Source: Rhodoferax sp. GW822-FHT02A01 (GTDB lineage: Bacteria > Pseudomonadota > Gammaproteobacteria > Burkholderiales > Burkholderiaceae_C). From it: a DNA stretch of 64,000 nt. Below, piece after piece: positions 35,550 through 46,911 of this stretch (the first letter of the stretch is position 1; every line of letters begins with the position of its first letter). Location: contig NZ_CP152376.1 in assembly GCF_038784515.1 (NCBI RefSeq), positions 558,001-622,000 of the forward strand, written 5' to 3'. The translations under genes were made by a program, and so were the position numbers. The notes under the pieces are model-generated. The model made no database searches. It had not been told where the DNA came from and saw only the letters and a list, made by a program, of their open reading frames with translations.

Positions 35550-37697
35550 TCAGGCCTTGAGGAATTCCGCCTTAGTACCCAGCCAACGCTGTACGTGTTT
35601 TTCGGCCAGATGCGGATGGTGGTCCAGCATCATGGGGGCTTCCTGGCGGGCCCACTCCAGCAGCGCCGTATCGGTGGCCAGGTCGGCAAAGCGCAGCATG
35701 GCATCCCCGCTCTGGCGCGCGCCCAGGAATTCGCCCGGGCCACGGATTTCCAGGTCGCGCCGGGCGATCTCGAAGCCATCGTTGGTTTCGGCCATGGCGC
35801 GCAGCCGCTCCCGCGCGGCCTCACCCAGACGCGGCCCATCACCCGTGGAATACAGCAGCACGCAGGCCGAGGCTGCGGCACCGCGTCCGACCCGGCCCCG
35901 CAGCTGGTGCAACTGCGACAGGCCAAACCGCTCGGCATGCTCCACCACCATCAGCGAGGCATTGGGCACGTCCACGCCCACCTCGATCACGGTGGTGCTG
36001 ACCAGCACTGCCATCTGGCCCGCCACAAAGGCCGCCATCACCGCCTTCTTCTCTTCCACCGGCATGCGCGAATGCAACAGACCCACGACTACCGGTTTGC
36101 CGTCGGTCCCTGCGTTCTGCAACGCAATGCTGAGATCGGCATGGGTCTGGGTCGCATTGGTCAGGTCCAGCGCCTCGCTTTCTTCAATCAGCGGGCACAC
36201 CCAATAGATCTGCCGCCCCTGCGCGATCTGCGCACGAATGCGCTGCACCACCTCGTCGCGGCGCGCTTCATTCACCACCTTGGTGATGATGGGTGTGCGT
36301 CCGGGCGGCAGCTCATCCAGTGTGGACACGTCCAGATCGGCGTAGTAGCTCATGGCCAGCGTGCGCGGAATGGGGGTGGCCGTCATCATCAGCAGGTGCG
36401 GCTCCATGGCGTCGTGCTGCAGCTTGCTGCGCAGTGCCAGGCGTTGGGCGACGCCAAAGCGATGCTGCTCGTCGATGATGGCCAGCGCCAGGTTCTTGAA
36501 CCGCACCTTGTCCTGGATCACCGCGTGGGTTCCCACCACCAGCTTGGCTTCGCCGCTTTCGATCTGCGCCAGCGCCTCGCGCCGGGCCTTGGTCTTTTGC
36601 GTGCCGGTGAGCCAGGCGGTGGTGGCGCCCAGCGGCTCCAGCCAGGCCACCAGCTTGCGGAAGTGTTGCTCGGCCAGGATCTCGGTAGGCGCCATCAGCG
36701 CGCACTGCCATCCCGCATCCATGCAGATGGTGGCGGCCAGCGCGGCGACCACGGTCTTGCCGGCGCCCACGTCGCCCTGCAGCAGGCGGTGCATGGGCTG
36801 GTGGTGTGCCATGTCCTTCGCAATTTCAAAGCCTACCCGCTGCTGCGCCTTGGTCAGCGCAAACGGCAGTGCAGCCAGCAGGCGTGCGTGCAAGGTATCA
36901 CCCACCTTGCCCTGCAACTGCGGTGCGCGCAAGGCGGCGCGGGCGCGACGCGATTGCAGCTGTGAGAGCTGCTGCGCCAGCAGCTCTTCCGCCTTGAGGC
37001 GCTGCCAGGCCGGGTGGCTGTGGTCCTGCAAGGTTTCCAGCGACACATCGGGCGTGGGATGGTGCAAGAACTGCAACGCCTGGCGCAGCGTCCACAGGGC
37101 ATGGGTGTTGAGGCGGCTCAGGTCACCAGGTGCAAAGGTGTCGGACAGCTCCGCCCGCGCCAGCCCGCCCAGCACCGCCTTGCGCAGATAGGCCTGCGGC
37201 ATGCCCGCCACTGTGGGATAGATGGGGGTAAGTGCCGTCGGCAGGTCGCCCACGGCAGACTTGAAGCTGGGATGCAGCATGGTCCAACCCAGAAAGCCAC
37301 CGCGCACCTCACCCCGCACGCGGATGCGGTTGCCCACGGCCAAGGTCTTCTGGTGGTTGGGATAGAAGTTGAAGAAGCGCAGCGTGCACACGTCCGAGCC
37401 GTCATCCACCTTGACCAGCAGTTGGCGGCGCGGGCGATGGGCGACTTCACAGTCGGTCACCACCGCCTCGATCTGGATGGTGTCGCCTTCGCGCGCGTCA
37501 CGCAGGCGGGTAATGCGGGTCTCGTCCTCATAGCGCAGCGGCAGGTGCAGCGCCAGGTCGATGTCGCGCTTGAGCCCCAGCTTTTCCAGCCCCTTTTGCA
37601 TAGCGCTCTTGGGCGCCTGCGGTGCCGTTTTGGCCGCAGCCTTTCCGGCCGCTTTGGGCGGCTCGATCAGGGTGATGGAAAGGGTGGACTCCGGCAT
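35550..37697 (-). CDS. recG: ATP-dependent DNA helicase RecG
   Basis: A 715-residue superfamily 2 helicase that remodels stalled forks and branched DNA. After a variable Ala/Lys-rich N-terminus (about 40 residues) come the wedge/OB-fold domain ([20 protein letters not shown]) and helicase motifs: Walker [22 protein letters not shown] (motif II DEQH), [13 protein letters not shown] and the C-terminal [12 protein letters not shown] 37697 is chosen; the open frame runs 192 codons further but that part is antisense to queA. Divergent from queA across 58 bp. Confidence 0.96.
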   Translation of the reverse strand: MPESTLSITLIEPPKAAGKAAAKTAPQAPKSAMQKGLEKLGLKRDIDLALHLPLRYEDETRITRLRDAREGDTIQIEAVVTDCEVAHRPRRQLLVKVDDGSDVCTLRFFNFYPNHQKTLAVGNRIRVRGEVRGGFLGWTMLHPSFKSAVGDLPTALTPIYPTVAGMPQAYLRKAVLGGLARAELSDTFAPGDLSRLNTHALWTLRQALQFLHHPTPDVSLETLQDHSHPAWQRLKAEELLAQQLSQLQSRRARAALRAPQLQGKVGDTLHARLLAALPFALTKAQQRVGFEIAKDMAHHQPMHRLLQGDVGAGKTVVAALAATICMDAGWQCALMAPTEILAEQHFRKLVAWLEPLGATTAWLTGTQKTKARREALAQIESGEAKLVVGTHAVIQDKVRFKNLALAIIDEQHRFGVAQRLALRSKLQHDAMEPHLLMMTATPIPRTLAMSYYADLDVSTLDELPPGRTPIITKVVNEARRDEVVQRIRAQIAQGRQIYWVCPLIEESEALDLTNATQTHADLSIALQNAGTDGKPVVVGLLHSRMPVEEKKAVMAAFVAGQMAVLVSTTVIEVGVDVPNASLMVVEHAERFGLSQLHQLRGRVGRGAAASACVLLYSTGDGPRLGEAARERLRAMAETNDGFEIARRDLEIRGPGEFLGARQSGDAMLRFADLATDTALLEWARQEAPMMLDHHPHLAEKHVQRWLGTKAEFLKA

Positions 37698-37755
37698 GGG
37701 ACAATTCTGCCCTGTCTTTACTCCTTGGTACGGGTTTGTTCGACCCTCAAGCATC

Positions 37756-40082
<2,327 letters not shown>

Positions 40083-40102
40083 GCCGCCTTTACCGCTTCA
40101 GC

Positions 40103-41866
40103 TCAGAAAGTTTCCCACTCGTCGTCACCCTTGGCGGGTGTGACCTTGGCGGTGAGCGTGGGTGGTTCCGCGCGCACGGGTGCAGGCGCAGGTGCGGCAG
40201 CCTTGGGTGCGGCGGGCTTTGCCTTGGCGGCCGCGTCTGCACGACGCTCTTCCCCGTTGAAAGGTTTGCCCTGAGAGCTGGGTGAACGCACGCCCACCTT
40301 GCTGGGCAAGGGAACGTGATCCGCGGCTCCCAGCCTGAATACAGCCACTGCCTGCACCAGTTCGCCCGCCTGGGTCTTGAGGCTGCTGGCCGCTGCCGCC
40401 ATCTGCTCCACCAGGGCTGCGTTCTGCTGCGTGGTGTGGTCCATCTGGGAAACGGCTTCTCCCACCTGGGCCACACCGGCGGACTGCTCGCCGCTGGCAG
40501 CGCTGATCTCGCCCATGATGTCGGTGACGCGCCGGATGGACGCCACCACCTCGGTCATGGTGGCGCCCGCCTTGTCCACCAGCAGCGTGCCCTGCTCCAC
40601 ACGTTCCACGCTCGCACCGATGAGGGACTTGATTTCCTTGGCCGCATCGGCACTGCGTCCGGCCAGGGCACGGACTTCGGAAGCCACCACTGCAAAGCCG
40701 CGGCCTTGCTCTCCGGCGCGCGCTGCTTCCACCGCGGCATTCAGCGCCAGGATGTTGGTCTGAAAGGCAATGCCGTCGATCACGCTGATGATGTCGGCAA
40801 TCTTGCGCGAACTCTCGTTGATGCCCTGCATGGTCTGTACCACCTGGCCCACCACTTCCCCGCCTTGTACGGCGACGGTGGAGGCATTCATGGCCAATTG
40901 GTTGGCCTGGCGCGCGTTGTCGGCGTTGTGCTTTACCTGGGAGCCCAGTTCCTCCATGCTGGCGGCGGTCTGCTCCAGCGCGCTGGCCTGGCTCTCAGTC
41001 CGGGCGGACAGATCATGGTTGCCCTGAGCGATTTCCGAAGAGGCCGTGGCCACGCTTTCCGAGCCCTGACGTACGTGCGAAACCACCCGCACCAATGCCG
41101 TCTGCATTTCCTTCAACGCACGCAACAGCATGCCGGTTTCGCTGTTGCCCCGGGCTTCAAAGGAATAGGCGAGGTCGCCACCCGCAACAGCGCGCGCCAC
41201 GTCCACGGCCAGGTTGATGGGTTGCGCAACAACACGGGGAATCCAAATCGCGGCAAGCACTGCAGCAACCAGCGCCAGGCCACCTGCGATTTCCACTGCC
41301 ATGCGCATCTGGCTGATTGCCGATGAGGCCTCTTCGCGGGCCCCCTGCATCTGCTTTTCCACAAAGATCACCAGCGCATCAACCGCAGCAAGGTAATTCT
41401 GCTCCAGCTGCGCGACTTCAGTCTGCAGCGCGATCTTGGCCAGTTCCTGGGAACTGACCGCCTTGTTCATGAATTTCTGGCTTGCCGGCACATATTGGGC
41501 GCGCGCAGCCAGGGTTGCCTTGAAGAGCGTCTGGCCCTCTTCGGATTTGAATGTGCCTTCCAGCTTGGCAAATTGGTCTGCGTCTTCCTTCTGCAGGCGT
41601 CCGACGGACTCTATGGCCTTCTTGATGTCATCGGCATCTGACAGTAGCAGCAGATCTCGCTGGATACGGCTGGATTCCCTGGCGCGGCTATTGATGGACT
41701 GCAATGCACTGATCTTGGGATAGCGGTTGTCCAGGACGCTGCTGAATGAGCCCTGCACACTGTTGGCCTTCCAGAGGCTCAAGGCCCCCATGATCACGAT
41801 CAAAATGGCCAGCAGGCCAAAGCCCAGGCGCAACAAGGTGGCGATTTTTATATTGGATGTATTCAT
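40103..41866 (-). CDS. Methyl-accepting chemotaxis protein with WETF docking tail (chemoreceptor 2)
   Basis: A 587-residue receptor: TM1 at about residues 11-30, a four-helix-bundle-like periplasmic domain, TM2 at about 190-210, HAMP, then the signalling coiled coil with the same tip as chemoreceptor 1. A long Ala/Pro/Lys-rich linker ends in DDEWETF; WETF matches the C-terminal NWETF tether that binds CheR/CheB in Tar and Tsr, so this is likely a high-abundance-type receptor. Its gene follows the FIST-domain gene by 20 bp, so the two are probably co-transcribed. Confidence 0.94.
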   Translation of the reverse strand: MNTSNIKIATLLRLGFGLLAILIVIMGALSLWKANSVQGSFSSVLDNRYPKISALQSINSRARESSRIQRDLLLLSDADDIKKAIESVGRLQKEDADQFAKLEGTFKSEEGQTLFKATLAARAQYVPASQKFMNKAVSSQELAKIALQTEVAQLEQNYLAAVDALVIFVEKQMQGAREEASSAISQMRMAVEIAGGLALVAAVLAAIWIPRVVAQPINLAVDVARAVAGGDLAYSFEARGNSETGMLLRALKEMQTALVRVVSHVRQGSESVATASSEIAQGNHDLSARTESQASALEQTAASMEELGSQVKHNADNARQANQLAMNASTVAVQGGEVVGQVVQTMQGINESSRKIADIISVIDGIAFQTNILALNAAVEAARAGEQGRGFAVVASEVRALAGRSADAAKEIKSLIGASVERVEQGTLLVDKAGATMTEVVASIRRVTDIMGEISAASGEQSAGVAQVGEAVSQMDHTTQQNAALVEQMAAAASSLKTQAGELVQAVAVFRLGAADHVPLPSKVGVRSPSSQGKPFNGEERRADAAAKAKPAAPKAAAPAPAPVRAEPPTLTAKVTPAKGDDEWETF

Positions 41867-41886
41867 ATTTGTCTCTGGCCCAAATC

Positions 41887-43137
41887 TTATGTAGTAAACA
41901 CGGTCAGCACGCCGGTGTAGCCATACAGATGGTCATAGGCGATCTCGCCGCCGGCAAAGAAACCGACCAGTGGCACATCGCCAAGCGCCCTGCGCACCAG
42001 TTGCAGCTCGGCGCTGGGGCCACCAAAATGCGGTCCACCACGGCCAGTGCAACTCACATACACCGCTCCGGCTATGCGGCGCGCCGGATGGGGCGCCGAC
42101 TCCAGCTCCGAGGCCATCAGTGCATTGGCGGTCTGCAACGGCATCTCCTGCGGCTCCAGCTCCTCCCGGATCTCCGCACACACCCGCATCAGGTCGGCAC
42201 GCGCCGCCTGCATGTTGCGCTGGCAAAAGGCCATGCGGCTGTCCTGCTGCACCGGTGCTGCGATGGCCACGCCGCGGCGGGCCGGGTCCAGTCCGATGAT
42301 GTGGCGCACCATGACGTCATTGCCGAAGTTGCCGGTCTGGCGAACCAGTTCATCACCGGCCTCGACCAGACCGACCAGGGTCGAGCGCACCGCTTCTATG
42401 GCCTCCTGCGGCTTGTCCAGCGTGACGTGCAGGTCCTCCAGCAATACGTCGAGCGCGGGAATCCCGTCGAGCTCAAGGATCAGGTTGCCGTCCGCCGCAG
42501 TCACCGTGCGCGCAGCGGATACCGGCACGCAGCCTTGCGTAACACGCGACACCAGGCCCACGCCGGGGCCGAATGCCACGCCACTCATGCCTCCGCTAAA
42601 CACGCCGCTGGCCGCACCCTGCCCGCTGATGTTGCCGTCGGCAGCGACGGCAAATTGCACACTGACCGACCGGCTGGACGACAGTCCTCCGAACAGGAAA
42701 CCGGCATCCGTTCGATGCGCCAGCTCGGCAATGAGCTCCACCACGTCGGGCGTGCTGCCATCTGCGTGCACCAGTGCCGTGTTGACCTCAAAGCCCATGC
42801 CCAGCGGTGCCACACCGGAAAAGATGCGGTACTGATCGGTAGGCAATTCCAGCAACATGACGGCCAGTGCGGGTTCGTCAAAGTACTCCACGTTGTTGGA
42901 ACTGATGCCCACGCCCACGGTGCCGGACCAATCCGTCACCAGGGGCAGTTCGCCGCTCAGGTATTCCAGAATGTCTTGCGCGTCGGTGGCGTAGTGGTCG
43001 GTGATGTAGAGCAAGGCCAACGTAGGGTTCGCCGCATAGCCGTGCAGCGCCATCTGGGCACGCAATTGCGCCAGTACCAGAGCCGCCGCCATTTGCCACT
43101 GCGGATGCGTGGCATGGCCATAGGGAAACAGCTTCAT
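41887..43137 (-). CDS. FIST-domain sensory protein
   Basis: A 416-residue soluble protein with FIST N-terminal (residues about 25-220) and FIST_C (about 225-395) domains. Recognisable parts are LALLYITDHYATDAQDIL, WSGTVGVGISSNNVEYFDE and near the C-terminus CTGRGGPHFGGPSAELQLV followed by VGFFAGGEIAYDHLYGYTGV. FIST domains are proposed to bind small ligands such as amino acids in signal transduction. With a chemoreceptor gene 20 bp downstream, it may present a ligand or storage-state signal to chemotaxis (inference). ATG 43137 is chosen. It starts 22 bp after phaM. Confidence 0.88.
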   Translation of the reverse strand: MKLFPYGHATHPQWQMAAALVLAQLRAQMALHGYAANPTLALLYITDHYATDAQDILEYLSGELPLVTDWSGTVGVGISSNNVEYFDEPALAVMLLELPTDQYRIFSGVAPLGMGFEVNTALVHADGSTPDVVELIAELAHRTDAGFLFGGLSSSRSVSVQFAVAADGNISGQGAASGVFSGGMSGVAFGPGVGLVSRVTQGCVPVSAARTVTAADGNLILELDGIPALDVLLEDLHVTLDKPQEAIEAVRSTLVGLVEAGDELVRQTGNFGNDVMVRHIIGLDPARRGVAIAAPVQQDSRMAFCQRNMQAARADLMRVCAEIREELEPQEMPLQTANALMASELESAPHPARRIAGAVYVSCTGRGGPHFGGPSAELQLVRRALGDVPLVGFFAGGEIAYDHLYGYTGVLTVFTT

Positions 43138-43159
43138 TCCACGCCTGCCATCGATGCAG

Positions 43160-43834
43160 TTATCGGCCGGTGGTCTTGCGCGCTGCCGTCTTGCGCGCAG
43201 CTGTCTTCTTGGCCGGAGCCTTCTTGCGCGCCACGGGGGCTGCCTTGACGGGCTCCTTGACACTGGCAGCCGCCATGGTCTTGGCCAGGTCTATGCCCGC
43301 CTTGGCCGTGACTTCCTGCATAGCGTTGGACGCAATCTGCTGGAACTGCTGTGTCAGGGAACCCCACAACTGCAGGGGGTCGACCATGGACGCACCCGCC
43401 GCTGCCTTGGAAGCCGGTTTGCCGGGTTCGGCACTTGCAGTGGGCTCTTCGTCTGCAGGCTTGGCTGCGCTGGCGGCCTTTTCTGCCGCTTTGGGCGGCG
43501 GGGAGGCGGGCGTCTCGGCAGACTTGGCACCAAATGCGCTGGCCACCTCGCTCAGGTTGAAGTTCATGCCCTTGAGCGTGGCCAGCGTCATGCGCTGCAC
43601 TTCCAGTGCCTGGACGGTGGCCGAGAGCGCGCGGGAATTCTGCTCCAGCCAGAACTGCACGTTCTTGAGTTCTCCAATGCGCTTGTCGAGTTCTTCCACG
43701 CTGAGTGTGGGAGCGATCCAGTTGCCCATATTGGGCATCTGGTTCACGCTGGCGCTGGCACCCTTGGCAAGGGTCTGCAAGAAATCAAAACCTGGGACGA
43801 ACTTGGCAAATCCGGTGGCGTCTGTGTCGCTCAT
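43160..43834 (-). CDS. phaM: PhaM-type polyhydroxyalkanoate granule regulatory protein
   Basis: A 224-residue phasin-like protein. The N-terminal part (TGFAKFVPGFDFLQTLAKGA, then LSVEELDKRIGELKNVQFWL) matches PhaM, which in Ralstonia activates PHB synthase PhaC1 and ties granules to the nucleoid. The middle is Ala/Pro/Lys-rich, and the C-terminus is a histone-H1-like basic tail (APAKKTAARKTAARKTTGR) expected to bind DNA. A good Shine-Dalgarno AAGGAG precedes the start. No phaCAB genes are in the window. It lies 99 bp after exbD and 22 bp ahead of the FIST gene. Confidence 0.87.
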   Translation of the reverse strand: MSDTDATGFAKFVPGFDFLQTLAKGASASVNQMPNMGNWIAPTLSVEELDKRIGELKNVQFWLEQNSRALSATVQALEVQRMTLATLKGMNFNLSEVASAFGAKSAETPASPPPKAAEKAASAAKPADEEPTASAEPGKPASKAAAGASMVDPLQLWGSLTQQFQQIASNAMQEVTAKAGIDLAKTMAAASVKEPVKAAPVARKKAPAKKTAARKTAARKTTGR

Positions 43835-43933
43835 GCTGTCTCCTTGAAGTCATTGAAATATGCGCGCTGCCTTGCAAGCACTGTACTCCATCCACAAGCC
43901 ACCACGGCAGTTAAATCGGAGCGCAAACGGCGC

Positions 43934-44341
43934 CTAGCCGGGGTCGGTGACAAAGCCGATTTTGTGCAGTCCGGCGCGTTGGGCGGCAGCCATGGCACTG
44001 GCCACACGCTCGTAGCGTACCGCCTTGTCACCGCGTATATGCAACTCGGGCTGGGGCACCCTGGCCGCCGCCGCAGCCATGCGCGCGGGCAGTTCGGCAT
44101 CGCTCAGTGGGATGTCGTTCCAGAAATAGGCACCGGAGGCATCCACGCTCAGGCGTATGGTTTCGGGTTTGATGTTCTCGGGCTGGTTGGTGGCGCGCGG
44201 CAACTCGATGTTGACCGCATGCTGCATCACCGGCACGGTGATGATGAAGATGATGAGTAGTACCAGCATGACGTCCACCAGGGGCGTCATATTGATCTCG
44301 TTCATGACTTCGTCGGTGTCGTCCTGGGTTCCGAAGGCCAT
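43934..44341 (-). CDS. exbD: Biopolymer transport protein ExbD/TolR
   Basis: A 135-residue inner membrane protein with one TM helix (residues about 18-40, LVDVMLVLLIIFIITVPVMQ) whose Asp23 is the conserved proton-path residue. The periplasmic domain has NIELPRATNQPENIKP and LHIRGDKAVRYERVASAM. With ExbB and TonB it transduces the proton motive force to outer membrane receptors. Adjacent tonB favours ExbD over TolR. It is 9 bp downstream of exbB. Confidence 0.93.
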   Translation of the reverse strand: MAFGTQDDTDEVMNEINMTPLVDVMLVLLIIFIITVPVMQHAVNIELPRATNQPENIKPETIRLSVDASGAYFWNDIPLSDAELPARMAAAAARVPQPELHIRGDKAVRYERVASAMAAAQRAGLHKIGFVTDPG

Positions 44342-44350
44342 GTGCGCTCC

Positions 44351-45046
44351 TTAGGTGTGCTTGCCTGAACCCACGCGCGCGCCGGTCACAAAGTAGGCAT
44401 GCAGGTCATGGGCGAAGCGGTTGAGCTTGGCAATGATGGCCTTGTTGGCACGTACCAGCGCGTTGTACCCCAGCACTGCCGGAATGGCCACTGCCAGGCC
44501 CAGGGCGGTCATGATCAGCGCTTCGCCAATGGGCCCTGCCACCTTGTCGATGGTGGCCTGGCCCGCCATGCCGATGGACATGAGCGCGTGGTAGATGCCC
44601 CAGACCGTGCCGAACAAACCGACAAAGGGTGCGGTGGAACCCGCCGAAGCCAGGATGGCCAGGCCGGACTGCATGCGCGCGGTGCTGTCATCCACGCTGT
44701 TGCGCAGGCTGCGCGTCACCCAGTCACTGAAGTCAAAGCCTTCGTGCAACTCGGCCTGCGCGCTGCCCTTCCCTGTCAAATGGGTTGCAGCCTTCTGACC
44801 TTCCTGCGCCAGCGCCACAAACGGACTGTCTACCGGCCCCAGCGCGCGTATCCCTTCTGCAAAGTCCTTGGCGTGCCAAAAGGATTCGATGGCAGCCGCC
44901 TGACGGGAGAGGCGCCGCAGGTCCAGCAAACGAAAACCGATCACCAGCCACGAGGCCAGGGACATCGCAAGCAGCACCAGCAGCACGACGCGGCTGACCG
45001 CGTCGCCTTGCATCCACACATTGACCAACCCGAAAGTGGGATTCAT
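44351..45046 (-). CDS. exbB: MotA/TolQ/ExbB proton channel protein
   Basis: A 231-residue inner membrane protein with three TM helices: residues about 17-37 (VVLLVLLAMSLASWLVIG), and two in the C-terminal half. Typical segments are FVGLFGTVWGIYHALMSIG and GEALIMTALGLAVAIPAVLGYN. ATG 45046 is chosen; an in-frame TTG at 45061 is also possible, with a GGAG site in between. It lies 18 bp after tonB. It forms the proton channel with ExbD. Confidence 0.94.
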   Translation of the reverse strand: MNPTFGLVNVWMQGDAVSRVVLLVLLAMSLASWLVIGFRLLDLRRLSRQAAAIESFWHAKDFAEGIRALGPVDSPFVALAQEGQKAATHLTGKGSAQAELHEGFDFSDWVTRSLRNSVDDSTARMQSGLAILASAGSTAPFVGLFGTVWGIYHALMSIGMAGQATIDKVAGPIGEALIMTALGLAVAIPAVLGYNALVRANKAIIAKLNRFAHDLHAYFVTGARVGSGKHT

Positions 45047-45064
45047 TGCCTTGTTCTCCAAAAA

Positions 45065-45772
45065 CTAATCCGTCAGCTGGAAGGGAATGGGCACGTCCAC
45101 CGACATCTCCACCGGTGCGCCATTGCGTTTGCCCGGGACAAACGTCCATTCCAATACTGCTTCGCGCGCCGCGCGGTCCAGCAGATTAAAACCACTGGAC
45201 GACTTCACCACTACTTCACGCACCTTGCCGTCCGGCCCCACCAATACGCTGAGTATGACCTTCCCCTGCTCGTTGCGGCTCAGGCTAAGCCGGGGGTACT
45301 TTGGTTTGGGGTTGTGCAGGTAGTCGGCGGTACTGGAGGGCAGCTCCATCTTGGGAGCGGCAGGTGGCGCAGCAACTGGCAGTGCAGCCAAAGGCTGTGC
45401 CGGCGCCGCCAATGCTGGCTGGCCAGCCTGAACGCCCGCGGGTGCACTGGGTGTGGGCGTGGCATCGGCAATCGCCTGCGGCGCAGGCACGGCCACCGGT
45501 GCCGGGTTGGGTAGCAAAGGCGCCGGTATTGTGACGGCATTCTGTTTGGGAGCAGGCACTTCCTTGTTTGCAGGGGCTGGTTTCACAGGTGCAACGGGCG
45601 CGGGCATCGGTTGCTCCGAAATGGCCTCCACTGGCACCACGATTTCACGATCAGCTTCGACAAAACGCTGCAGCAGGCCCGTCTGCAAGGCCCATAGCGC
45701 CAGCGCATGCAAGAGCAGCACGCAGGCGACCAGAATAAAACGCTGGCGATGAACGGGGTTGGTGAGCGACAT
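45065..45772 (-). CDS. tonB: Energy transducer TonB
   Basis: A 235-residue protein with an N-terminal TM anchor (residues about 11-28, FILVACVLLLHALALWAL, with the conserved His), a long Pro/Ala/Val-rich periplasmic linker (about 45-145) and the TonB C-terminal domain (NPKPKYPRLSLSRNEQGKVI). It spans the periplasm to energise siderophore or vitamin B12 receptors. The ATG at 45772 lies inside a perfect hairpin (45771-45789), and the purine-rich GAGGA site is upstream of that hairpin. No clear Fur box is seen in the 97 bp before it. Confidence 0.92.
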   Translation of the reverse strand: MSLTNPVHRQRFILVACVLLLHALALWALQTGLLQRFVEADREIVVPVEAISEQPMPAPVAPVKPAPANKEVPAPKQNAVTIPAPLLPNPAPVAVPAPQAIADATPTPSAPAGVQAGQPALAAPAQPLAALPVAAPPAAPKMELPSSTADYLHNPKPKYPRLSLSRNEQGKVILSVLVGPDGKVREVVVKSSSGFNLLDRAAREAVLEWTFVPGKRNGAPVEMSVDVPIPFQLTD

Positions 45773-45789
45773 GGGGTGGAGCACCCCAT
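45771..45789 (-). promoter_or_regulatory. Hairpin overlapping the tonB start codon
   Basis: ATGGGGTG (45771-45778) and CACCCCAT (45782-45789) pair perfectly around 3 nt. On the tonB mRNA this stem includes the AU of the annotated start codon, with GAGGAA just 5' of the stem. It may regulate initiation, or the true start may be an in-frame ATG or GTG further upstream (45799, 45784). Confidence 0.45.
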
Positions 45790-45869
45790 TTTCCTCCATA
45801 CCGCCCCCAGCGCCGTGACGGGCCTTACGCCGCCATATTGGCCATTGCACGGGCTGCTATCCTGCGGGC

Positions 45870-46283
45870 ATGCGCAGCCTGTTTCATTTCGCCTTCAACG
45901 TCACCGACCTGGATACCGCGCGCCGCTTTTACGGCGGCGTGCTGGGCTGCGCCGAAGGGCGCAGCACCGCCACCTGGGTGGACTTTGATTTCTTCGGCCA
46001 CCAGCTCTCGCTGCACCTGGGCGAACCTTTCAAGACGGCCAACACCGGCCATGTGGGTGACCACCTGGTGCCCATGCCGCACTTTGGACTGGTTCTGGCC
46101 CTGCCCGACTGGCAGGCCCTGGCACAGCGCCTGCAGGATGCCGGCACCGCCTTTGTGCTGGAGCCGCAACTGCGCTTTGCCGGTCAACCCGGCGAGCAAT
46201 GGACCATGTTCTTCCTGGACCCGTTTGGCAACCCGATCGAGGTCAAAGGGTTTGCCTCGCTCGACACCCTGTACGCCGCATGA
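45870..46283 (+). CDS. VOC-family protein (glyoxalase-like)
   Basis: A 137-residue VOC-superfamily protein: MRSLFHFAFNVTDLDTARRF, then FYGGVLGC, a Phe/His-rich centre (FDFFGHQLSLHL), and the second module MFFLDPFGNPIEVKGF that provides the Glu metal ligand. The His/His/Glu pattern fits a metal-dependent dioxygenase- or glyoxalase-like enzyme of unknown substrate. Its stop overlaps the marC start (ATGATGA), so the two are translationally coupled. Confidence 0.87.
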   Translation: MRSLFHFAFNVTDLDTARRFYGGVLGCAEGRSTATWVDFDFFGHQLSLHLGEPFKTANTGHVGDHLVPMPHFGLVLALPDWQALAQRLQDAGTAFVLEPQLRFAGQPGEQWTMFFLDPFGNPIEVKGFASLDTLYAA

Positions 46284-46882
46284 TGAATTACACCTTTCTG
46301 TCGGCCACCATCCTGCTGGTGCTGATTACCGACCCGGTGGGCAACATCCCCATCTTTGCCAACGCGCTCAAGCATGTCGCGCCGCAGCGCCGGCCCTGGG
46401 TGATCCTGCGCGAAATCATGATCGCCTTTGTGCTGCTGCTCACCTTCATGTTTGTGGGCGAGCGCTTCCTGCAGGTCATGAACCTGAGCGAGCTGGCGCT
46501 GCAGATCGGTGGCGGCGTGATCCTGTTCCTGATCGCCTTGCGCATGGTGTTCCCACCGCCTGAAAGCATGGACCCGGAACAGATGGAAGAGCCACTCATC
46601 GTGCCGCTGGCGGTGCCCGCCGTGGCCGGCCCCAGCGCGCTGGCCACCGTGCTGCTGCTGGTATCGCAGCAACCGGAGCGGCGCATGGAGTGGATAGGTG
46701 CCCTGTGCGTCACCATGCTGGTGAGCGCCGTGGTGCTGGTTTCGGCAGAGCGCATCCAGCGCATCATCGGCACCCGCCTGGTGGTGGCGGTGGAACGGCT
46801 GATGGGCCTGGTGCTGGTTTCCGTGGCCATCGAGATGATGCTGCGCGGTATCAAGACCTTCGCACAGCAGCTGCACGGCTGA
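46280..46882 (+). CDS. MarC-family membrane protein
   Basis: A 200-residue inner membrane protein with six hydrophobic helices. Signatures are ITDPVGNIPIFANAL in the first helix, IGGGVILFLIALRMVF and PLAVPAVAGPSALATVLLL in the repeat region. MarC/YchE family members are multi-pass transport-like proteins of unknown function; the early link to antibiotic resistance in E. coli was not upheld. Start at ATG 46280 (overlapping the VOC stop). Confidence 0.92.
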   Translation: MMNYTFLSATILLVLITDPVGNIPIFANALKHVAPQRRPWVILREIMIAFVLLLTFMFVGERFLQVMNLSELALQIGGGVILFLIALRMVFPPPESMDPEQMEEPLIVPLAVPAVAGPSALATVLLLVSQQPERRMEWIGALCVTMLVSAVVLVSAERIQRIIGTRLVVAVERLMGLVLVSVAIEMMLRGIKTFAQQLHG

Positions 46883-46900
46883 GCGCCGCAAACGCGGCGC
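46883..46900. terminator. GC-rich hairpin between marC and the FAH-family gene
   Basis: GCGCCGC (46883-46889) pairs with GCGGCGC (46894-46900) around AAAC directly at the marC stop. No T-run. It lies between convergent genes and probably acts as a two-way pause/termination element. Confidence 0.5.
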
Positions 46901-46911
46901 CCTGGCCGGAC

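Noticed and set aside
34992..36965. 657-residue antisense frame over oxyR and recG
   Set aside because: Shadow of two genes with intact active-site motifs on the other strand.
37698..37755. preQ1 riboswitch before queA-tgt
   Set aside because: Only 58 bp are available and no preQ1 aptamer-like hairpin with an A-rich tail is visible.
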